A DNA stretch of 47,667 nt, from contig WLXB01000012.1 of the NCBI GenBank assembly GCA_012103295.1, forward strand, positions 1 through 47,667, in the 5' to 3' direction. Under the pieces are notes generated by a model that did no database searches, was not told the origin of the DNA, and worked only from the letters and a program-made list of their open reading frames with translations. This DNA comes from Alphaproteobacteria bacterium (lineage in GTDB: Bacteria > Pseudomonadota > Alphaproteobacteria > Rhodospirillales > Rhodospirillaceae). Shown in pieces: positions 42,973 to 47,667 of this stretch. How positions within the stretch are numbered: position 1 is the stretch's first letter; every line of letters starts with the position of its first letter. The position numbers and the translations under genes are program-made.

Positions 42973-44280
42973 ATGCGTCTTCTGATCATCGGAACGTTGG
43001 GCGGTCAGATCGGCGCGGCAAGTAAAATTGCCGTTGCCCGTGGCGCCAAAGTTGCACAAGCAGATACGGTCGAGAATGGCCTTCGTGTGATGCGGAGCGG
43101 GCAAGGCGTAGACTTGGTTATGATCGACGTCCATATGGACGTGGACGATCTGATCGCAGCGATGACAGCGGAGCGCCTCCACTATCCAGTTATCGCCTGC
43201 GGGATTGAAACTGACTCTGCAGCAGCAGTCGCAGCCATCAAGGCTGGCGCCAAAGAGTACCTCCCACTACCACCCGACGCCGATCTCATTGCGGCCGTAT
43301 TTGAGGCGATTAGCGAAGATCAAGACGCCCTCATTTTTGCGGATCCAGCGATGAAGAAATGCGTTGCGATGGCAGAAAAAGTTGCAGGTAGTCAGGCCGG
43401 TATTTTGATCGTTGGCGAGTCCGGTACCGGTAAAGAGTTGATCGCTCGTCTTGTTCACCGCAAGAGCGGCCGAAAGGACAAACCCTTTGTCGCTATAAAC
43501 TGTGCGGCAATCCCTGGTGAATTACTCGAATCAGAATTGTTTGGTCATGAAAAAGGCGCTTTTACCGGCGCCGTGGCCCGGCGAATCGGAAAATTTGAGG
43601 AAGCCGCTGGCGGCACACTGCTGCTCGATGAAATTTCAGAGATGGACCTGGGCCTCCAAGCCAAGCTTCTGCGCGCCATCCAGGAGAAAGAAATCCAGCG
43701 GGTCGGGTCCAATACAGCTGTTAAGGTGAACGCTCGCATTCTTGCGACGTCCAACCGGAACATGGAAGCGGAAGTCAAAGCGGGCACATTCCGAGAGGAT
43801 CTATATTTCCGACTGAATGTGGTCAGTGTGGCAATACCGCCGCTAAGGGACAGGCCGGCAGATGTGCCCGTTCTCGCCAATCATTTCATGGAAAAGTACG
43901 CCGAAGAAAACGACGTGGCGATTCAGTCCATTAACGACGAAGCGTTGGAATCCCTTCAGGGTCACAACTGGCCTGGAAACGTCCGGGAACTTGAAAACAC
44001 GATGCACCGGGCCGTCTTAATGGCCTCGAGCGACGTTATTGACGCAGATGCCGTCCTTCTCGGTGGCGTGAGCGCAGACGACGACCAAAGCACAGGGAGT
44101 TTGGTCGGCCGCACTGTCGCAGATGTTGAGCGAGACTTGATCATCGACACCCTGAAACACACCATTGGCAACCGCACGCACGCCGCTAAAATCCTGGGAA
44201 TCTCGATCAGGACCCTACGTAACAAGCTCAATACCTATGTTGAGCAAGGGGTTCCAGTCCCCTCACCCGGCGAGGCTTAA
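42973..44280 (+). CDS. flbD: Sigma-54-dependent flagellar regulator FlbD
   Basis: A 435-residue NtrC-family activator. Residues 1-115 are a degenerate receiver: MRLLIIGTLGGQIGAA lacks the acidic pair, while VDLVMIDVHMD keeps an Asp near 51. Residues about 125-355 are the AAA+ domain: GESGTGKE (148-155), the sigma-54 loop GAFTGA (near 196), Walker B LLLDEISEMD, and NWPGNVRELENTMHRAVLMA. Residues 390-425 are a Fis-type helix-turn-helix (NRTHAAKILGISIRTLRNKL). In Caulobacter FlbD binds ftr palindromes, activating late and repressing early genes; three such sites are in this window. A CCCCGC-TTA-GCGGGG hairpin (42927-42941) lies in its leader. Confidence 0.93.
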   Translation: MRLLIIGTLGGQIGAASKIAVARGAKVAQADTVENGLRVMRSGQGVDLVMIDVHMDVDDLIAAMTAERLHYPVIACGIETDSAAAVAAIKAGAKEYLPLPPDADLIAAVFEAISEDQDALIFADPAMKKCVAMAEKVAGSQAGILIVGESGTGKELIARLVHRKSGRKDKPFVAINCAAIPGELLESELFGHEKGAFTGAVARRIGKFEEAAGGTLLLDEISEMDLGLQAKLLRAIQEKEIQRVGSNTAVKVNARILATSNRNMEAEVKAGTFREDLYFRLNVVSVAIPPLRDRPADVPVLANHFMEKYAEENDVAIQSINDEALESLQGHNWPGNVRELENTMHRAVLMASSDVIDADAVLLGGVSADDDQSTGSLVGRTVADVERDLIIDTLKHTIGNRTHAAKILGISIRTLRNKLNTYVEQGVPVPSPGEA

Positions 44281-44326
44281 GCCTCCTTCCCGAGCGTTCC
44301 ACTACCCCCAAAAAACACCATTTCGC

Positions 44327-44343
44327 TAGGCATTTCTTGCCTA
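44327..44343 (+). promoter_or_regulatory. FlbD-type palindrome (ftr-like) upstream of flhA
   Basis: TAGGCATTTCTTGCCTA, a perfect-arm palindrome with the same GGC-N7-GCC core as the fliK and fliF sites, 134 bp before flhA. A TTAACG follows at 44357. A loose GG-N10-GC match (44370-44383, GGGCACAGTGGGGC) lies too near for a standard enhancer, so control by repression is possible. Confidence 0.55.
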
Positions 44344-44476
44344 TCTAAACACCTTGTTAACGGTCCTCAGGGCACAGTGGGGCTTGTAAGAAGCGGCTTT
44401 CCGTCGCGCCCCGGGACGGGCCTGGAAACTGCTGAAAACTGGGATTTAATAGTTACTCTGGGACTCTGGGACGGGT

Positions 44477-46675
44477 ATGGCTGAAGACACCCAAGACGGC
44501 GGCGGCGCGGCCGAGGCAGCGCCTCAAGCCGCAGCGCCAGCAGCGGACGGCACCGCACTAGCAGCGACCGACGGCCAACCTGTTGGCGGGGGCTTTGACT
44601 TTGACGGTGCGTTAAACCGAGTCGGTGCAGCGGCTAAGCGCGGCGACCTCGGCTTCGCCCTGGGCCTCGTCGCGATTCTCGTCGTGCTGATCATGCCGAT
44701 GCCGCCCTGGTTATTGGACGTCGCACTGGCCCTTTCCATCACCCTGTCTGTCCTCATCTTGATGACCGTCGTGTTTATTTCCCGCTCCTTAGAATTTAAC
44801 TCGTTTCCGGTGGTCTTGCTCATCGCCACGATGTTGCGCCTCGCCCTCAATCTCGCGTCAACGCGATTGATCCTGCAGAACGGACACGAAGGACCGGATG
44901 CCGCCGGTGATGTGATTGAGGCCTTTGGTGGATTCATCATGGGCGACAACTTTGTTATTGGCATTATCGTCTTCTCGATTTTGGTCATCGTCAATTTCAT
45001 GGTCATCACTAAAGGTGCGACGCGTATCGCTGAGGTTACAGCCCGCTTTACCTTGGACGCCCTTCCCGGCAAGCAAATGGCGATCGATGCAGATATGTCG
45101 GCTGGCATGATCGATGAAACAACAGCCAGAGAACGACGTGAAGATCTCCAGAAAGAAAGTGAATTTTTTGGTGCCATGGATGGTGCCTCGAAGTTTGTGC
45201 GTGGAGATGCCACAGCCGGTATCCTAATTACTGCCATTAACATCATTGGCGGCATGATAATCGGCATCGCGCAAAACGACCTCACGTTCAACGAGGCTGC
45301 TAACACATACACCATGCTGACCGTCGGTGATGGACTGGTCAGTCAAATCCCAGCCCTCGTTGTTTCGACAGCCGCCGGCCTCATGGTTTCCAAGGGTGGC
45401 CTAGACGAAGCCACAGACGTCGCCCTAACCAAACAATTCACGCAATACCCAAAAGCGCTCGGCATGAGTTCCTTTATGGCGCTAAGCCTAGCGCTTCTGC
45501 CGGGCACCCCTCTCGGCCCCTTCCTCTTTCTAGCCTTCGTCACCGGCTCGGCGGCTGGGTGGAGCGCCTTCAAACAAAATAGAGCTGCGGCCGCCGCCGC
45601 TGAACTCGATATGGATCTCGGAATCCAAGAATCCGCTGTCCCGGAAGAACCGATCTCTTCAGCGATGCGCATCGACCAAGTCCGATTGGAACTGGGCTAC
45701 GGACTATTGTCGATGATTAACAACGACAACCACCGTCTTACAGATCAAATCAAAAGTCTGCGGCGCGCCCTGGCGACTGACATGGGTTTCGTGATGCCGT
45801 CGGTTCGCATTCAGGACAACATGCAACTGCCTGCGAATTCATACGCGCTATACGTCAAGGAAGTTGAAGCCGGTCGCGGCGATCTTCGTCCCAACATGCT
45901 GTTGGTGATGGATCCACGTGGTGAAGAGATATCCTTGCCTGGTGAGCGCACCCGCGAGCCGACTTTCGGCCTTCCTGCCCTATGGATCGACCCAGCTGCT
46001 CGAGAAGAAGCCCTCTTCCGCGGGTATACGGTTGTCGACCCACCGACAGTCATCACAACACACCTGACCGAGGTTGTCCGTGACAACATGCAAGAACTGC
46101 TGTCCTACACTGAGTCTCAAAAGCTCATGGACGAACTCGATAAAGAACAGCAGAAACTGATTGCAGAAATTGTTCCGGCCCAGATCAGTGTCGCTGGCAT
46201 CCAGCGTGTCTTACAGAATCTGCTTTCCGAGCGAATTTCAATTCGTGACCTACCGACCATTCTAGAAGGGATCGCAGAGGCCTGTGCCGCAACCCGCAAT
46301 GTCATGCAAATAAGCGAGCATGTTCGCACCCGTCTCGCCAGGCAGTTGTCGGATACGAATACCGATGAGGAAAGCACTATTCCGCTCGTGACACTGTCAC
46401 CGGAATGGGAGCAAGCCTTCGCCGAGTCTCTCGTGGGTCAAGGTGATGAGCGACAACTCTCCATGGCGCCGTCCCGATTGCAGGAGTTCATCACGGCTGT
46501 GCGGCAGAACTTTGAACGTTTCGCCATGCAGGGGGAAACACCCGTGTTACTAACCTCACCAACAGTGCGGCCTTATGTCCGGTCTATAATTGACCGATTC
46601 CGGCCCATGACGGTGGTGATGTCTCAAAATGAAATTCATCCAAAGGCAAAAATCAAAACGGTCGGCCAAATCTGA
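44477..46675 (+). CDS. flhA: Flagellar export gate protein FlhA
   Basis: A 732-residue inner-membrane component of the type III export gate. An Ala-rich N-terminal extension (about residues 1-55) is followed by membrane helices (GLVAILVVLIMPMPPWLLDV, LALSITLSVLILMTVVFIS, FPVVLLIATMLRLALNLAST). The FHIPEP-family motifs are GDNFVIGIIVFSILVIVNFM, ITKGATRIAEVTARFTLDAL, PGKQMAIDADMSAGMID, and FFGAMDGASKFVRGDATAGI. The cytosolic domain from about 370 docks chaperone-substrate complexes. It has its own 196 bp upstream region with an ftr-like palindrome, so it may start a new transcript with flhF. Confidence 0.95.
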   Translation: MAEDTQDGGGAAEAAPQAAAPAADGTALAATDGQPVGGGFDFDGALNRVGAAAKRGDLGFALGLVAILVVLIMPMPPWLLDVALALSITLSVLILMTVVFISRSLEFNSFPVVLLIATMLRLALNLASTRLILQNGHEGPDAAGDVIEAFGGFIMGDNFVIGIIVFSILVIVNFMVITKGATRIAEVTARFTLDALPGKQMAIDADMSAGMIDETTARERREDLQKESEFFGAMDGASKFVRGDATAGILITAINIIGGMIIGIAQNDLTFNEAANTYTMLTVGDGLVSQIPALVVSTAAGLMVSKGGLDEATDVALTKQFTQYPKALGMSSFMALSLALLPGTPLGPFLFLAFVTGSAAGWSAFKQNRAAAAAAELDMDLGIQESAVPEEPISSAMRIDQVRLELGYGLLSMINNDNHRLTDQIKSLRRALATDMGFVMPSVRIQDNMQLPANSYALYVKEVEAGRGDLRPNMLLVMDPRGEEISLPGERTREPTFGLPALWIDPAAREEALFRGYTVVDPPTVITTHLTEVVRDNMQELLSYTESQKLMDELDKEQQKLIAEIVPAQISVAGIQRVLQNLLSERISIRDLPTILEGIAEACAATRNVMQISEHVRTRLARQLSDTNTDEESTIPLVTLSPEWEQAFAESLVGQGDERQLSMAPSRLQEFITAVRQNFERFAMQGETPVLLTSPTVRPYVRSIIDRFRPMTVVMSQNEIHPKAKIKTVGQI

Positions 46676-46746
46676 CCTATAGTGATGCCAAGCAGAGCAC
46701 TTGGGGTCAAACCAACCGCGTTGGGGAGCGCCATAGGTCTTAAACA

Positions 46747-47667
46747 ATGCGCCTAAAGTCCTACACAGCCGCCACCATGGCCGAAGCCATGAACTTGGTT
46801 CGCGAAGAACTGGGGGAAGACGCAATCATCGTCTCAACCCAACGGTCTTCCGACGGCCAGGGTGTGCGCATCACGGCGGCCTTGGAAGAACCTGACGGCG
46901 AAGAAGACATTGCACGTGCCCTGGCCGGTGAAGACACAACGCCCTTCTCTGAGGGTGTGCGCGAAGCCTTGACCTACCATGGCGTACCAGCCCGACTGAT
47001 CGAGAAGCTAGTTATGACGGCGCGATCGGTTGAGGTGGGCTCACCCACTATGGCCTGTGCTGCCGCGTTGGAAGATCACTTCGACTTTGCTCCACTGCCC
47101 GAACGCAAGGCACCACGTCCTTTCATGTTGGTCGGCCCTCCCGGGTCAGGAAAAACCATTACCGTCGCCAAGCTTGCTGCTCGGGCCCGGCTTGCAGGCA
47201 GACCCGTAGGTGTCATTACGACAGATACCATTCGCGCCGGTGCTGTCGAACAGCTCACCGCATTCACGAAGATTCTAGAAGTTGATATTAGTCAGGTTCG
47301 AGGACCGGACGCCCTGCCTCAGGCCGTCGATACGATGATGGAGAAATACGATCTCGTTTTCATCGACAGCCCAGGACTCAATCCATTCAGCCATCACGAT
47401 ATGGACTATCTGAAAGCGCTTACTCGCAGCGCTGATGTAGAACCAATACTGGTGCTGGCCGCAGGCAGCGACGCAAGTGAGGCTGCCGACATCGGTGAAT
47501 CATTCTCAGCCTGTGGCGCGACACGCATTTTGGCGACGCGTCTCGACATGACCCGCCGGCTCGGAGCGATTTTGGCTGCCGCAGACGCAGGTCAGCTGAT
47601 GTTCTCGGAGATTAGCCTGAACCCCCATGTTGCGACCGGTCTTTGTGCGATCAATCCGGTTTCAATG
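46747..47667 (+). CDS. flhF: Flagellar SRP-type GTPase FlhF (partial, runs off the right edge)
   Basis: An open frame of 307 codons from ATG 46747. The N-terminus MRLKSYTAATMAEAMNLVRE, then ELGEDAIIVSTQ, is the FlhF signature. The NG domain follows: P-loop GPPGSGKT at 130-137, TTDTIRAGAVEQLTAF, and LVFIDSPGLNP near 207 where SRP GTPases usually have DTAGR. TRLDMTRRLGAILA is the guanine-specificity region. FlhF places the flagellum at the cell pole and recruits FliF, so this organism probably has polar flagella. It is 71 bp after flhA. The DSPG sequence in place of DTAG is unusual for the family. Confidence 0.92.
   Translation, partial: MRLKSYTAATMAEAMNLVREELGEDAIIVSTQRSSDGQGVRITAALEEPDGEEDIARALAGEDTTPFSEGVREALTYHGVPARLIEKLVMTARSVEVGSPTMACAAALEDHFDFAPLPERKAPRPFMLVGPPGSGKTITVAKLAARARLAGRPVGVITTDTIRAGAVEQLTAFTKILEVDISQVRGPDALPQAVDTMMEKYDLVFIDSPGLNPFSHHDMDYLKALTRSADVEPILVLAAGSDASEAADIGESFSACGATRILATRLDMTRRLGAILAAADAGQLMFSEISLNPHVATGLCAINPVSM

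Noticed and set aside
44524-45315. 263-codon antisense open frame inside flhA
   Set aside because: flhA is clearly coding on the plus strand; the antisense frame is a composition shadow.
1-47667. Genome-wide recoding of UGA as Trp
   Set aside because: TGA is the natural stop of flgJ, the FlgN-like gene, the 16737 gene, waaA and others, and Trp is encoded by TGG elsewhere in the window.

Overview
The window looks like a chromosomal flagellar locus of an alphaproteobacterium, probably Rhodospirillales-like. The evidence is a FlbT/FlaF pair beside a tandem flagellin array, a Caulobacter-style fliF-fliG-fliH-fliN-flbD order, FlbD-type palindromes and a sigma-54 promoter, and a Nudix-like NAD regulator upstream of nadA-nadC. 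I saw no tRNA, rRNA, insertion sequence or CRISPR array. The genus cannot be named from this sequence alone.

Layout. (1) 1-5153, plus strand: end of flgI, then flgJ, flgN-like, flgK and flgL, i.e. P-ring, rod and hook-filament junction. (2) 5159-15545, minus strand: four tandem flagellin genes, an eroded remnant of a fifth flagellin, flbT, flaF and two TPR-GT41 glycosyltransferase genes. (3) 15827-28551, a glycosyltransferase island: two GT-A-like enzymes, a third TPR-GT41 protein, a GT4 enzyme, a small helical protein, a WaaA-like Kdo transferase, a GT41-like protein without TPRs, an unknown protein, and two TPR proteins with GT9-like catalytic domains. (4) 28690-34507, plus strand: an unrecognised protein with flagellin-like architecture, then fliK, flgD and flgE. 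fliK has a FlbD-type palindrome, an IHF-like site and a sigma-54 promoter upstream, and flgE is followed by a strong terminator. (5) 34577-37684, minus strand: a NAD module, nadQ/nrtR-like regulator, nadA and nadC, with two inverted-repeat operators in front of nadA. (6) 37868-47667, plus strand: fliF, fliG, fliH, fliN, motA-like, flbD, flhA and flhF (cut by the window edge).

How it fits together. Regions 1, 4 and 6 build the basal body, export gate and hook. FlbD is the likely sigma-54 activator of the late genes. Region 2 makes filament subunits and their post-transcriptional and secretion factors (FlbT, FlaF). The TPR-glycosyltransferases around the flagellins are best read as flagellin-modifying enzymes of the FlmG type, with the other glycosyltransferases extending or supplying the glycan. 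That last step is inference.

The main oddity is that three genes are broken by a single lesion each. A TPR-GT41 gene has an in-frame TGA where its paralog has Trp. fliK has an in-frame TGA with the same reading frame open on both sides. A GT-A-like gene is frameshifted at a run of five G. Since TGA ends many other genes here, these are either recent mutations in the flagellar and glycosylation system or sequencing errors.
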